A stretch of 64,000 nucleotides of DNA from assembly GCA_029936965.1 (NCBI GenBank), contig JAPYRG010000005.1:48731-112730 (forward strand), written 5' to 3'. Position 1 is the first letter of the stretch. The number at the start of each line of letters is the position of its first letter. The notes under the pieces are model-generated. The model worked only from the letters and a program-made list of their open reading frames with translations, was not told the origin of the DNA and searched no databases. Made by a program: the position numbers and the translations under genes. This DNA comes from Fidelibacterota bacterium (GTDB lineage Bacteria > Fidelibacterota > Marinisomatia > Marinisomatales > TCS55). Positions 28,809-37,684 of this stretch are shown here, piece after piece.

Positions 28809-29666
28809 ATGTCTGAAGTAAACTTCGAAAATTTATTAAGTACTGGAGCCCATTTTGGTCATGTAACAAGAAAATGGCATCCTGCATATGAACCATATAT
28901 TCTTATGGAAAGAAATGGTGTTCATATTATTAATTTAGAGGAAACATTGACTGGATTGAAAAAAGCCCAAGATTTTCTTTCTCAAGTTATAAAGAAAAAT
29001 GGAGAAGTTCTTTTTGTAGGGACTAAAAAACAAGCAAAAGACATTGTTCAGCAAGAAGCTGATCGTTGTGGGATGTTTTATGTTGTAGAAAGATGGTTGG
29101 GTGGTACTCTTACTAATTACTCAACAATTAAAAAAAGTATTAAACGGTTGCAAATGCTTGAAAAAGAAGGTTCAAGTATCTATCACAATTTAACAAAAAA
29201 AGAGATCCAAATGTTAAATCGTGAGCGTGTTAAACTAGCGGATCAACATCGTGGTATCAAAGATATGCGAAGAGTACCTGATGTATTAATAGTAGTTGAT
29301 GCTAATTTTGAGTCTACTGCAATACAAGAAGCATTAAGATTAGAAATTCCAGTAATAGCTATTGTTGATAGCAATACAGATCCTTCACTCGTAAGTCATG
29401 TTATTCCAGCCAATGATGATTCTATTAGAACTATACAATTAATATTATCTGCACTTACTAACACAATTTTATCTGCACAAGTAAAGGATATTGATAAACA
29501 AAATGATAAAGTTAAAGATAGTGAATCTCCTAAAAAGTACGATCATCCAGTGTTAAAAAAATCTGTTAATTTTGAAAAAGATGTATCGTTGGATGATAAG
29601 GAAGAAAATGTTAAAGATAGTAGTGATGGTAGTGATAAAACTAATGATATAGTGGGATCTGATTAA
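28809..29666 (+). CDS. rpsB: 30S ribosomal protein S2
   Basis: A 285-residue S2. The core begins FENLLSTGAHFGHVTRKWHP and has FVGTKKQAKDIVQQEA, RWLGGTLTNYSTIKKS and IAIVDSNTDPSLVSHVIPANDDSIRTI. After about residue 222 comes a long, acidic and lysine-rich tail of about 60 residues with no obvious domain. S2 binds last in small-subunit assembly and contacts protein S1. The usual order rpsB-tsf-pyrH-frr follows, with tsf starting in the TAATG at the stop. Confidence 0.97.
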   Translation: MSEVNFENLLSTGAHFGHVTRKWHPAYEPYILMERNGVHIINLEETLTGLKKAQDFLSQVIKKNGEVLFVGTKKQAKDIVQQEADRCGMFYVVERWLGGTLTNYSTIKKSIKRLQMLEKEGSSIYHNLTKKEIQMLNRERVKLADQHRGIKDMRRVPDVLIVVDANFESTAIQEALRLEIPVIAIVDSNTDPSLVSHVIPANDDSIRTIQLILSALTNTILSAQVKDIDKQNDKVKDSESPKKYDHPVLKKSVNFEKDVSLDDKEENVKDSSDGSDKTNDIVGSD

Positions 29667-30274
29667 TGAGTATTGATGCTAAAACTGTAAAAGTTTTACG
29701 TGAGAAAACTGGCGCAGGAATGATGGATTGTAAAAGAGCTCTTGTTGAAACAGATGGAAATCTTGAAAAAGCCGTTGAAGCTTTGAGAAAAGCTGGAGTA
29801 GCAAAGGCAGTAAAAAAAGGGTCTAGATCTGCTCAAGAAGGGCTTATATATTCCTATATTCATCATGGTGGAAGATTAGGAGTCCTCTTGGAAGTAAACT
29901 GTGAAACTGATTTTGTAGCTAAAACAGAAGGTTTTAAAGAACTTATTCATAATCTTTCAATACAAATTGCAGCTACTAGCCCAGCGTCTGTTAGTAGAGA
30001 TACTGTTTCTAAGGATTTGATCGAAAAAGAAAAAAATATCTATATAGAACAAGTGAAAAGTTCTAAAAAGCCAGATAATGTTATTGAAAAAATTGTTGAA
30101 GGTAAAATGGACAAGTATTTTCAAGAAATTTGCTTACTTGAACAGCCATTTATTAAAGATCCAGATAAGATAGTAAAGGATCTAATTACTGAATCTATTG
30201 CAACGTTAGGTGAAAATATTACTGTAGGTAGGTATACGCGTTTTGCGATAGGTGAATCTCATAACGAAAACTAA
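29666..30274 (+). CDS. tsf: Translation elongation factor Ts
   Basis: A 202-residue EF-Ts, of the short type with one copy of the core subdomain rather than the 280-residue E. coli type. The N-terminal UBA-like TVKVLREKTGAGMMDCKRAL is followed by LLEVNCETDFVAKTEGF, the EF-Tu-contacting part. It recharges EF-Tu with GTP. The C-terminal DNITVGRYTRFAI-like stretch (ENITVGRYTRFAIG) ends the domain normally. Confidence 0.96.
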   Translation: MSIDAKTVKVLREKTGAGMMDCKRALVETDGNLEKAVEALRKAGVAKAVKKGSRSAQEGLIYSYIHHGGRLGVLLEVNCETDFVAKTEGFKELIHNLSIQIAATSPASVSRDTVSKDLIEKEKNIYIEQVKSSKKPDNVIEKIVEGKMDKYFQEICLLEQPFIKDPDKIVKDLITESIATLGENITVGRYTRFAIGESHNEN

Positions 30275-30286
30275 TAATAATTATTA

Positions 30287-31003
30287 ATGTCTGATATTGC
30301 TTATCGGCGGCTTGTACTCAAATTATCAGGTGAGGTACTTGCTGGTGATGAAGGTTTTGGTATTGATCCAACTAAAGCGAATAATTTAGCTCAAGAAATT
30401 AAATCAATTCATGATATGGGTATTTCTATAGGATTAATCATTGGAGCAGGTAATATTTTTAGAGGTATTCAAGCTGCTTCTAAAGGCATGCAACGTGTAA
30501 CAGGTGATTATTTAGGAATGCTTGCAACTATTATGAATGCAGTATGTGTTCAAGATGCCTTAGAAAATTTAGGCTCTGACACTAGGACTTTATCAGCAAT
30601 AACTGTAGCTCAAATTGCAGAACCTTATATCAGGCGTCGAGCTTTGCGACATTTAGAAAAAGGAAGAATTGTAATTGTTGCAGGCGGAACAGGAAACCCA
30701 TATTTTACTACGGATACAGCTGCGGCCTTAAGAGCAACAGAACTTGGTGCAGAAGTATTAATAAAAGGAACAAAAGTTGATGGTGTATATAATAAAGATC
30801 CTTTCTTGCATTCTGATGCTAAAATGTATAAACAAATTTCATTTAAAGAAGCAATTCAGAAAGAACTTCGAGTTATGGATATGACAGCAATATCTTTATG
30901 CAAGGAAAACTCCCTACCCATTAAAGTATTTAATATTAATAAAAGCGGAGAATTAAAAAAATTGGTTCAAGGTGAACCAATTGGAACTTTAGTAATAGAT
31001 TAA
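30287..31003 (+). CDS. pyrH: Uridylate kinase
   Basis: A 238-residue amino-acid-kinase-fold enzyme. It starts YRRLVLKLSGEVLAG, with the glycine loop GLIIGAGNIFRG, the GDYLGMLATIMNA segment and the nucleotide loop VVAGGTGNPYFTTDTAA. It phosphorylates UMP to UDP, which links this operon to the pyrimidine supply made by the pyrBC genes just upstream. The ATG at 30287 follows the tsf stop by 12 bases. Confidence 0.97.
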   Translation: MSDIAYRRLVLKLSGEVLAGDEGFGIDPTKANNLAQEIKSIHDMGISIGLIIGAGNIFRGIQAASKGMQRVTGDYLGMLATIMNAVCVQDALENLGSDTRTLSAITVAQIAEPYIRRRALRHLEKGRIVIVAGGTGNPYFTTDTAAALRATELGAEVLIKGTKVDGVYNKDPFLHSDAKMYKQISFKEAIQKELRVMDMTAISLCKENSLPIKVFNINKSGELKKLVQGEPIGTLVID

Positions 31004-31007
31004 TATT

Positions 31008-31565
31008 ATGATTAAGGATATTACTCAAGATGCGTTACACCGTATGGATCAAGCTGTTGTTCATACTAGAACAGAAATGAGTAAAGTTCGTACCGGCAGA
31101 GCCAATACCGAATTGGTTGAATCGATAAAAATATCTTATTATGGTTCTTTAACCCCTTTAAACCAACTTTCTACAATTTCTATTCCTGAACCTAGATTAA
31201 TTACTATTCATCCATTTGATAAATCTGTTATAGATGAAATAGAGAAAGCTATTATGGAAAGCAACCTTGGTCTTATGCCAAATAATAATGGTGATCTCAT
31301 ACTTGTCCCTATTCCGCCATTATCAGAAGAAAGACGGGTTGATTTAACTAAATATATTCACCAATTAGCTGAAGATGGTAGAATTGCTGTAAGAAACGTA
31401 AGGAAAGATGCCATAAATCATCTTAGGATCCTTCAAAAAGAAGACCATATATCAGAAGATGAAATTAAATTTTCTGAAACAGAAATTCAGAATTTTACAG
31501 ATAGCCATGTAAATACTTTAAATGAAATTATGGAGAGCAAAGAAAAGGAAATAATGCTCGTTTAG
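31008..31565 (+). CDS. frr: Ribosome recycling factor
   Basis: A 185-residue RRF with the family pattern VRTGRANTELVESIKISYYGSLTPLNQLSTISIPEPR, EKAIMESNLGLMPNNNGDLI, and ERRVDLTKYIHQLAEDGRIAVRNVRKDA. It splits post-termination ribosomes with EF-G. It closes the rplM to frr run; the next gene is on the opposite strand, and 33 bases separate the two stops. Confidence 0.98.
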   Translation: MIKDITQDALHRMDQAVVHTRTEMSKVRTGRANTELVESIKISYYGSLTPLNQLSTISIPEPRLITIHPFDKSVIDEIEKAIMESNLGLMPNNNGDLILVPIPPLSEERRVDLTKYIHQLAEDGRIAVRNVRKDAINHLRILQKEDHISEDEIKFSETEIQNFTDSHVNTLNEIMESKEKEIMLV

Positions 31566-31598
31566 AGTTTCAAATTAAATATTTAACCTATTAAAATA

Positions 31599-34001
31599 TT
31601 AGTCACATTTTGACCAGCCACATTGCCTACATACAATACAACCATTTTCATTAACTAAATCATGAGCTCCTTCTTCGCAGCTGCTAATCTGCTCCTCAGA
31701 GCTAGTAGGCGCCATTGTAATTAGTGGTTTTTGATCATTATAAGAAAGGTCATTTATACCATTTAACTGACGCTCCCCTTCCTTTAAGTAATCATCTAGT
31801 GCTTTACCAATTGCATCTGGTGTTGATAATATTAAGCGACCATTTTCCCATGTTGGATTAGGACCAGAAATCCCTTTTAATTGACGGACTATAGAATGCG
31901 GGTTAACACCGGAACGTAATGCTAACGATATTAATCTACTAATGGCTTCAGATTGGGCTGCAGCATTTCCTCCTGCTTTCCCAATAGTTGTGAATACTTC
32001 ACATAAGCCTTGTTGATCTTCATTTATTGTAATATATAATGAGCCTTCACCTGTACGTATACGACGTGTTTCACCATTTGTAGCCACTGGACGAACTCTA
32101 GGTGTTGGTGATACTTGCGATTCTGTTTCTGAATAATTATTACTGATTTCTTTTTCTTCTTTGACTTCTTTTTTTTCAGTAACTAGAATTCCTTCTCTTG
32201 AACCTTCTCTATATACGGTAATACCTTTTAGTCCAGATTTATATGCTGTCATATAAATCTCTGCAACTGTTTCAACTTTAATATCTTCTGCTAGGTTTAC
32301 AGTTGAGGATATAGAACTATCAATGTAATTTTGAACAACACCTTGCATTTTAACACGGAAGAACGGATCTATATTATGAGCAGTAACAACGTATTCAGGT
32401 AAAGATTCATCAGTACCAAATAATTTCTTTATTATAGGATGATAAACTTTATATTCATCAAATTCTTTACCATAACTATCATTTTTCTTTACTCTTCTTT
32501 TATAACTTGTTGCAAATATAGGTTCAAGACCAGAAGTAACTCTTGCAACGATTGCACCGCTTCCTGTTGGTGCAACAGTTGTAATTGTGGAATTTCGTAT
32601 ACCAGTTTTGCGAATATTATCACGTATTATTTTTGGCAGACTTTTCACAAACTTACTTTTACTATATCCTGACCAATCATATTTAGGGAAAGCACCTTTT
32701 TCTTGTGCTAATGAATTACTTGTTTCATATGATGTATCCCGAAAAATTTTCATAATCTGATCTGTGGTCTGTAAAGCATCTTCACTATCATATTTAATAC
32801 CCATTTTAAGTAACAGATCACCAAGACCAAGTATTCCAAGTCCAATTCTACGATCATTTGTAGCATTTTCTTTTTGCACATCTAGAGCATGACGATCAAG
32901 ATTGTAGTCAATAACATTATCAAGAAATCTAGTTCCAATGGAAACTGTTTCCTTGAACTCATCAATCATAAAATTACCTGATTCATCCACAAAACGTTCG
33001 AGATTAATTGCGCCAAGATTACAACATCCACCATCAGGAAGCGGTTGTTCTGCGCATGGATTTGTCGATACTAAAGGACTGCAATATTCTGCATTATGAT
33101 AGTCTTTCATTGTATCCCAAAAAAGCAGTCCTGGCTCTGCGCTTTTGTGAGCATTTTCAATTATTTGTTTCCAGATATCCCTTGCTGGTATTGTTTTATA
33201 AACCTTATTATCCCAACATAGATCAAAATCTGAATCTTCATCAACTGCTTTCATGAAATCATGTGTTAGTAAGACTGATATATTTGAATATTTAACCATA
33301 TCAATATCACCAGTTTTTATACTAATGAATTTTTCTATATCCGGGTGATCTACTCGTAAAGTTTGCATATTGGCACCACGGCGTCCATGCTGTGCAATGG
33401 TATTAGTATTTTCAGAAAAAAGATTCATAAACCCTGTTGGGCCACAAGATTCTCCACCTGTTCCATTTATTGGTTCTCCTGATGGTCTTAGAACTGAAAG
33501 ATCATGCCCACATCCACCACCATATTTGTATGTTAAGGCTTCATCTACTACTGTTTTATATATATCATTAATTTGATCATCTTTGATTGCTACAACATAG
33601 CAATTATTCAATGTTGTAGTAATATCATCACGACCTGCACCATGCATGATCCTTCCGCCTGGAACAAATTTAAAATCTTCAAGTACAGTATAAAATTTCT
33701 TTTCCCAATGATTTTGTAGCTTTTTATTTTTCTCAACAGAAGCAAGCGCCTTGGCCTGTCTTTTCCATATTTCTATAGGATGATTTTCCCAAGGAGCCAA
33801 GTACTTATTCTTTAAAACATCTGCACCTAAGTCATCATCTGTATAATATGATTCTATGGTGAACTCTTCAGGTATATCTGTTATAGATGATTTACCATTA
33901 GCCTCTTCTTGAATCCTTTTAACTTTCTCTACAAGTTCAGGATCAAACTTTTTTCCTTCATTTGAAGGAAGTGAAAAATCAAATTCCATTGCTTCTGCCA
34001 T
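31599..34001 (-). CDS. nrdJ: Adenosylcobalamin-dependent ribonucleoside-diphosphate reductase (class II)
   Basis: An 800-residue class II reductase. The N-terminal GRIMHGAGRD and LNNC (Cys134) lead to the catalytic NPCAEQPLPDGGCCNL (Cys316, Glu318 and Cys327). The C-terminus has a zinc-ribbon-like cysteine set (CEEG, CIVCRQCGWSKC) that can act as redox shuttle. It makes deoxynucleotides with B12 instead of an oxygen-requiring metal cofactor, so the cell needs cobalamin. I see no class I or III genes here. The gene is convergent with frr. Confidence 0.95.
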   Translation of the reverse strand: MAEAMEFDFSLPSNEGKKFDPELVEKVKRIQEEANGKSSITDIPEEFTIESYYTDDDLGADVLKNKYLAPWENHPIEIWKRQAKALASVEKNKKLQNHWEKKFYTVLEDFKFVPGGRIMHGAGRDDITTTLNNCYVVAIKDDQINDIYKTVVDEALTYKYGGGCGHDLSVLRPSGEPINGTGGESCGPTGFMNLFSENTNTIAQHGRRGANMQTLRVDHPDIEKFISIKTGDIDMVKYSNISVLLTHDFMKAVDEDSDFDLCWDNKVYKTIPARDIWKQIIENAHKSAEPGLLFWDTMKDYHNAEYCSPLVSTNPCAEQPLPDGGCCNLGAINLERFVDESGNFMIDEFKETVSIGTRFLDNVIDYNLDRHALDVQKENATNDRRIGLGILGLGDLLLKMGIKYDSEDALQTTDQIMKIFRDTSYETSNSLAQEKGAFPKYDWSGYSKSKFVKSLPKIIRDNIRKTGIRNSTITTVAPTGSGAIVARVTSGLEPIFATSYKRRVKKNDSYGKEFDEYKVYHPIIKKLFGTDESLPEYVVTAHNIDPFFRVKMQGVVQNYIDSSISSTVNLAEDIKVETVAEIYMTAYKSGLKGITVYREGSREGILVTEKKEVKEEKEISNNYSETESQVSPTPRVRPVATNGETRRIRTGEGSLYITINEDQQGLCEVFTTIGKAGGNAAAQSEAISRLISLALRSGVNPHSIVRQLKGISGPNPTWENGRLILSTPDAIGKALDDYLKEGERQLNGINDLSYNDQKPLITMAPTSSEEQISSCEEGAHDLVNENGCIVCRQCGWSKCD

Positions 34002-34310
34002 ATATGCCCTCTTAATTGGTATGTGGTGTTAAAATTTTAAAAAAACTTGGCTGGTAAGTGAATAAGCGATTTATCGCTTGGTTGGCTACCATCAATATAT
34101 TTTACAAAGATTATTTGTTCAAGTATAAAAGTAAATTTATACTCTTTATAGAGGAAAAATTATTGAAAATAATATCAAATTATAATGAAAAACTTAGTCT
34201 ATCATCATCATTTATATTTGTAAATATTAATCAATGTATTTTGAAATAAATGCTATCGACGATAGAATAATTATCTTAAATAAAAGTTGGATTAGAAACT
34301 AAAATTTATA
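34002..34310. other. Intergenic region upstream of nrdJ
   Basis: 309 bases hold no convincing gene. A 16-base inverted repeat aagcgatttatcgctt (34064-34079) is flanked by two copies of ttggct (34047-34052 and 34083-34088). A second short inverted repeat, ctatcgacgatag, is at 34253-34265. A 63-residue frame at 34058-34249 (plus) is low-complexity and AT-driven, with no ribosome binding site, so I do not call it. I cannot make out a cobalamin riboswitch or an NrdR box. Confidence 0.45.
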
Positions 34311-35723
34311 TTATTTAATACGTTTACCTTTTGGATCTCGTGGTTTGAAGGGCATAAATGGATAGGAGTTTGGTGAGACTAGTGTACCTGTTGTAAATAC
34401 AAAAGGATAATTACCTCCAGAATCAATAGTGATTTCTAATAAGCCAGCTTTATACCCAGTTTTAGGCTTACTAACATGGAGGTAATATTTATGATTAAAT
34501 GTTATATTTATTTCATCTGACTTCCAGGACCTTCCAATAACCGGCACACGAAAGTCGCGAGTATTTTCATTAATAGCTTCCCAACTCTTGACCATATAAT
34601 TAGCATCAGCATTAACTTCTAAATAAATGCTATCATTGCTAACATGCCAATTGAATTTAGGAATTTTACTATTTGTAATTATTGCATTATAAAAGGCAAT
34701 AAGACTTCCTGGATTATATGTACCAGTTAATCCATGGTTACCATTTGGAACATATTGTAAATATTTATCACCATTAAGCCTATCCCAATAAAATTTCCAG
34801 GAATCTGTTACAAAAAATTCGTCCCCAGTTGCATTTATAAGAAATTTTGGAATCAGTAATTGATCAGTAAAAGAGTAAGGTTCAACAAGTTCTAAAAGCC
34901 TGTTATACTCTTTTGATCCCATCCATTCTGTTATTCCTTCATTTACATAATCATCAATTGCGGCGGACCATTCTCCATAGCAGCGCCAATGATGATCAAA
35001 TGATGGAACGACATTTAACAAGTCAATAACAATTGGAACGATTGCAATAACTCGATCATCTACTACTGCTGTTGTCCAAGTAGCCCAACCCCTTTTTGAT
35101 GCTCCTGCAACAACAAATTCATCAATTTTTATGTTAATATCGCTTGCAACCTTCTGAATCACATCCATTCCTTTTACTACTGCACGTGTCATAGGTAAAC
35201 GCGCAAGCCATGTAACATCATTATTTTTAGCTCCACCTTCTAAAAACTTCCTCCATCCGTAGGCAATTAGATCGTCTTCATATCTATCATGTTTACTGTC
35301 ATTAGTATAATTAAGGGGTTGAAAGGGGATATTACTAATTTCTGCAACAATTGACTTTGTTTCTAAAGCAGCATTTATGAGTAGTTCAGATGCTTTTTTT
35401 GGCTCCTGATCTTTACTTGATCCGCCACCAATTATTAGGAGCGCCTCAGTTTCTAATACATTGTTTGGTACAATTATTGTTATCCAATGCCACCATTCAG
35501 TATGGTTTACTTCCTTTTCTGTTAACCAAGTACCAGAAACCATTTTAATCTTGTACTCTTTCCATGTATCAGCGGATAATGTCTCCACAATTTCATATTT
35601 AAATGCAGAATCTTTTTTATGAACATATTCCTTTAGTTGATCATTGTCACTTTTCTCACAACTGGATATAGTTATTATTAGAAAAAGTATAAATGATATG
35701 TTAAAAACTAATTTTTTGATCAT
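34311..35723 (-). CDS. PhoPQ-activated pathogenicity-related (PqaA-type) lipoprotein hydrolase
   Basis: A 470-residue protein with a signal peptide and lipobox (ISSC, Cys22), so likely a surface or periplasmic lipoprotein. The body matches the PqaA family: TEWWHWITIIVP, LLIIGGGSS, VAGASKRGWATWTTAVVDDR and the GASKRG nucleophile elbow (Ser as likely nucleophile), then LIPKFLINATGDEFFVTDS and the histidine in YVPNGNHGL. These fit an alpha/beta-hydrolase with Ser, Asp and His. The C-terminal 120 residues are a beta-rich module. Substrates of the family are not established; the name comes from Salmonella regulation and implies no pathogenicity here. Confidence 0.85.
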   Translation of the reverse strand: MIKKLVFNISFILFLIITISSCEKSDNDQLKEYVHKKDSAFKYEIVETLSADTWKEYKIKMVSGTWLTEKEVNHTEWWHWITIIVPNNVLETEALLIIGGGSSKDQEPKKASELLINAALETKSIVAEISNIPFQPLNYTNDSKHDRYEDDLIAYGWRKFLEGGAKNNDVTWLARLPMTRAVVKGMDVIQKVASDINIKIDEFVVAGASKRGWATWTTAVVDDRVIAIVPIVIDLLNVVPSFDHHWRCYGEWSAAIDDYVNEGITEWMGSKEYNRLLELVEPYSFTDQLLIPKFLINATGDEFFVTDSWKFYWDRLNGDKYLQYVPNGNHGLTGTYNPGSLIAFYNAIITNSKIPKFNWHVSNDSIYLEVNADANYMVKSWEAINENTRDFRVPVIGRSWKSDEINITFNHKYYLHVSKPKTGYKAGLLEITIDSGGNYPFVFTTGTLVSPNSYPFMPFKPRDPKGKRIK

Positions 35724-35769
35724 AGATATTCTCCATTAGTATAGTTTAAATAATAAATACAAATATTTT

Positions 35770-36222
35770 ATGATAAAGATACGCAAGAAACTACATTCAG
35801 CTATGGTTAATCCTTTTCATTTAGCCATAGAAGTTCACAGCTTGGATGAAGCTAGAGAATTTTATGGTAATATTCTAGGATGTAAAGAAGGAAGAAGTGA
35901 TTCAAAATGGATAGATTTTAACCTATATGGACATCAATTGGTATGTCATCGTAATGAAAAAATGAACGTGCCCAACACATCAAACTATGTTGATGGGAAT
36001 CAAATCCCCATACCGCATTTTGGCGTTATACTAAAAATGGATGATTGGAATATCTTAGCTGATCGTTTAGTTAGATTTAACATCATTTTTATTATTAAAC
36101 CATATATACGTTTTAAAGATTTTCCTGGGGAACAGGCCACAATGTTTTTTTGTGATCCAAGTGGTAATTCGATTGAGTTTAAAGCGTTTAAGGATATACA
36201 GGGGCAATTATTTAAAAAATAA
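35770..36222 (+). CDS. VOC (glyoxalase/bleomycin-resistance) family protein
   Basis: A 150-residue protein with one full VOC fold: NPFHLAIEVHSLDEAREFYGNILGC, the loop SKWIDFNLYGHQLVCH, FGVILKMDDW and the closing DPSGNSIEFKAF. His and Glu residues are placed as in metal-dependent VOC enzymes (HLAIEV, the C-terminal IEFKA). The start is either the ATG at 35770 or an internal ATG at 35803 that would begin right at the fold (MVNPFHLAIEV); the shorter form has the more usual N-terminus. The substrate cannot be named. Confidence 0.82.
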   Translation: MIKIRKKLHSAMVNPFHLAIEVHSLDEAREFYGNILGCKEGRSDSKWIDFNLYGHQLVCHRNEKMNVPNTSNYVDGNQIPIPHFGVILKMDDWNILADRLVRFNIIFIIKPYIRFKDFPGEQATMFFCDPSGNSIEFKAFKDIQGQLFKK

Positions 36223-36319
36223 TAATATTAATTATTGTTTTAACAAGAATATTTAAAGTTACATATCTAAAATTAAAAGCATAATTATTGTTTAGAAAAA
36301 ATATTATGTAAACTTACAG

Positions 36320-37684
36320 ATGGTTAATAAATATATTTTTAGAGAGTATGATATAAGAGGTAAGGTCATAGATGATTTTCCTCCTGAAATTGTTGTCCAA
36401 TTAGGTAAAGGATTTGGAACTTTTGTAAAAAGAAATGGCTTTCATGAAATAGCTTTGAGTGGTGATATTCGTTTAACGACACCACAACTTATGGATAACT
36501 TTAAAAAGGGAGTATTATCTACTGGAGTTGATGTAATTAATTTGGGCATATTACCAACACCAGCTAATTATTATAGTATGTTTAAATTAGAAGTAGGAGG
36601 AGCGGTACAGATCACTGGTAGTCATAACCCACCAGAATTTAATGGATTTAAAATGTCTCTTGATCGTAAAGCCGTATATGGTAAAAGCATACAAGTTTTA
36701 AGACAATATATTGATAGTGCTGATTTTGATATTGGTGAAGGAAACGAAACCAAATTTGATATAAAAGCAGATTACAAGTCTATGATAATTGAAAAAATTA
36801 ACATTGAGCGTAAGATGAAAGTCGTAATGGATTGTGGAAATGCAGCAGGCGCAATTAATGCTCCCGATATTTTCAAGAGTTTAAATTTAGAGCTAACAGA
36901 ACTTTATTGTGAGCCAGATGGCACCTTTCCAAATCACCACCCAGATCCAACAGTAGAAGAAAATTTATATGATTTGATCGGTATAATGAAATTAGGAAAC
37001 CATGATATTGGTATCGCATTTGATGGCGATGCAGATCGTGTTGGGGTTGTTGATGAAACTGGAGATATTATATGGGCTGACCAATTAATGGCTTTATTTT
37101 TACCAGAAGTGATACAAAATGGGGATACGATTTTATTTGATGTAAAGTGTTCGCAAGCTTTAGAGGATACGATTATTAAGTTTGGAGGGAAACCGGTAAT
37201 GTGGAAAACGGGTCATTCATTGATAAAGCAAAAAATGAATGAATTGGGATGTAAATTAGGAGGAGAAATGAGTGGCCATATCTTTTTTGCTGATGATTAC
37301 TATGGTTATGATGATGCAATATATGTCGCAGCGAGAATTGTTCAGACCTTATCCCGAACTGATAAAAAACTTTCTGAATTAAAAGAAGAATTACCAAAAT
37401 ATTATTCTACTCCAGAGATGAGAATCGATTGTGAATCTGATGAAGAAAAATTTAGAATTGCCAATGAGGCTATTAATTTTTTTAAAGATAACTATGATTG
37501 TATAACAGTTGATGGAGTACGTATTAAATTTGGAGATGGATGGGGGCTTGTTAGGTCATCTAATACGCAACCAGCAATAGTATGTAGATTTGAAGCAAAT
37601 TCCCTTGAAAGAATGGAGGAAATAAAGCATCTAGTACTAAATAAATTACAAACAATGGGTAATATTAAATTAGATGACCATTGA
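36320..37684 (+). CDS. Phosphomannomutase/phosphoglucomutase
   Basis: A 454-residue alpha-D-phosphohexomutase, close to AlgC/ManB in length. The active-site phosphoserine loop is TGSHNPPEFNG (Ser about 101), the Mg2+ loop is FDGDADRVGVVD, the sugar-binding loop is GGEMSGHIFF and the phosphate-binding loop is RSSNTQPAIV. The N-terminal FREYDIRG is characteristic of the PMM/PGM subgroup. It interconverts hexose-1- and hexose-6-phosphates for polysaccharide and LPS precursors. A PGI/PMI-type isomerase gene two genes downstream would share its metabolites. The end overlaps the next gene by 11 bases. Confidence 0.94.
   Translation: MVNKYIFREYDIRGKVIDDFPPEIVVQLGKGFGTFVKRNGFHEIALSGDIRLTTPQLMDNFKKGVLSTGVDVINLGILPTPANYYSMFKLEVGGAVQITGSHNPPEFNGFKMSLDRKAVYGKSIQVLRQYIDSADFDIGEGNETKFDIKADYKSMIIEKINIERKMKVVMDCGNAAGAINAPDIFKSLNLELTELYCEPDGTFPNHHPDPTVEENLYDLIGIMKLGNHDIGIAFDGDADRVGVVDETGDIIWADQLMALFLPEVIQNGDTILFDVKCSQALEDTIIKFGGKPVMWKTGHSLIKQKMNELGCKLGGEMSGHIFFADDYYGYDDAIYVAARIVQTLSRTDKKLSELKEELPKYYSTPEMRIDCESDEEKFRIANEAINFFKDNYDCITVDGVRIKFGDGWGLVRSSNTQPAIVCRFEANSLERMEEIKHLVLNKLQTMGNIKLDDH

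Noticed and set aside
34058..34249. 63-residue plus-strand frame upstream of nrdJ
   Set aside because: AT-driven Lys/Ile/Ser/Phe composition, no ribosome binding site, and it lies across two inverted repeats; more likely chance.
34002..34310. Cobalamin riboswitch upstream of nrdJ
   Set aside because: I could not find a B12-box-like segment or an extended conserved structure; only short inverted repeats are visible.
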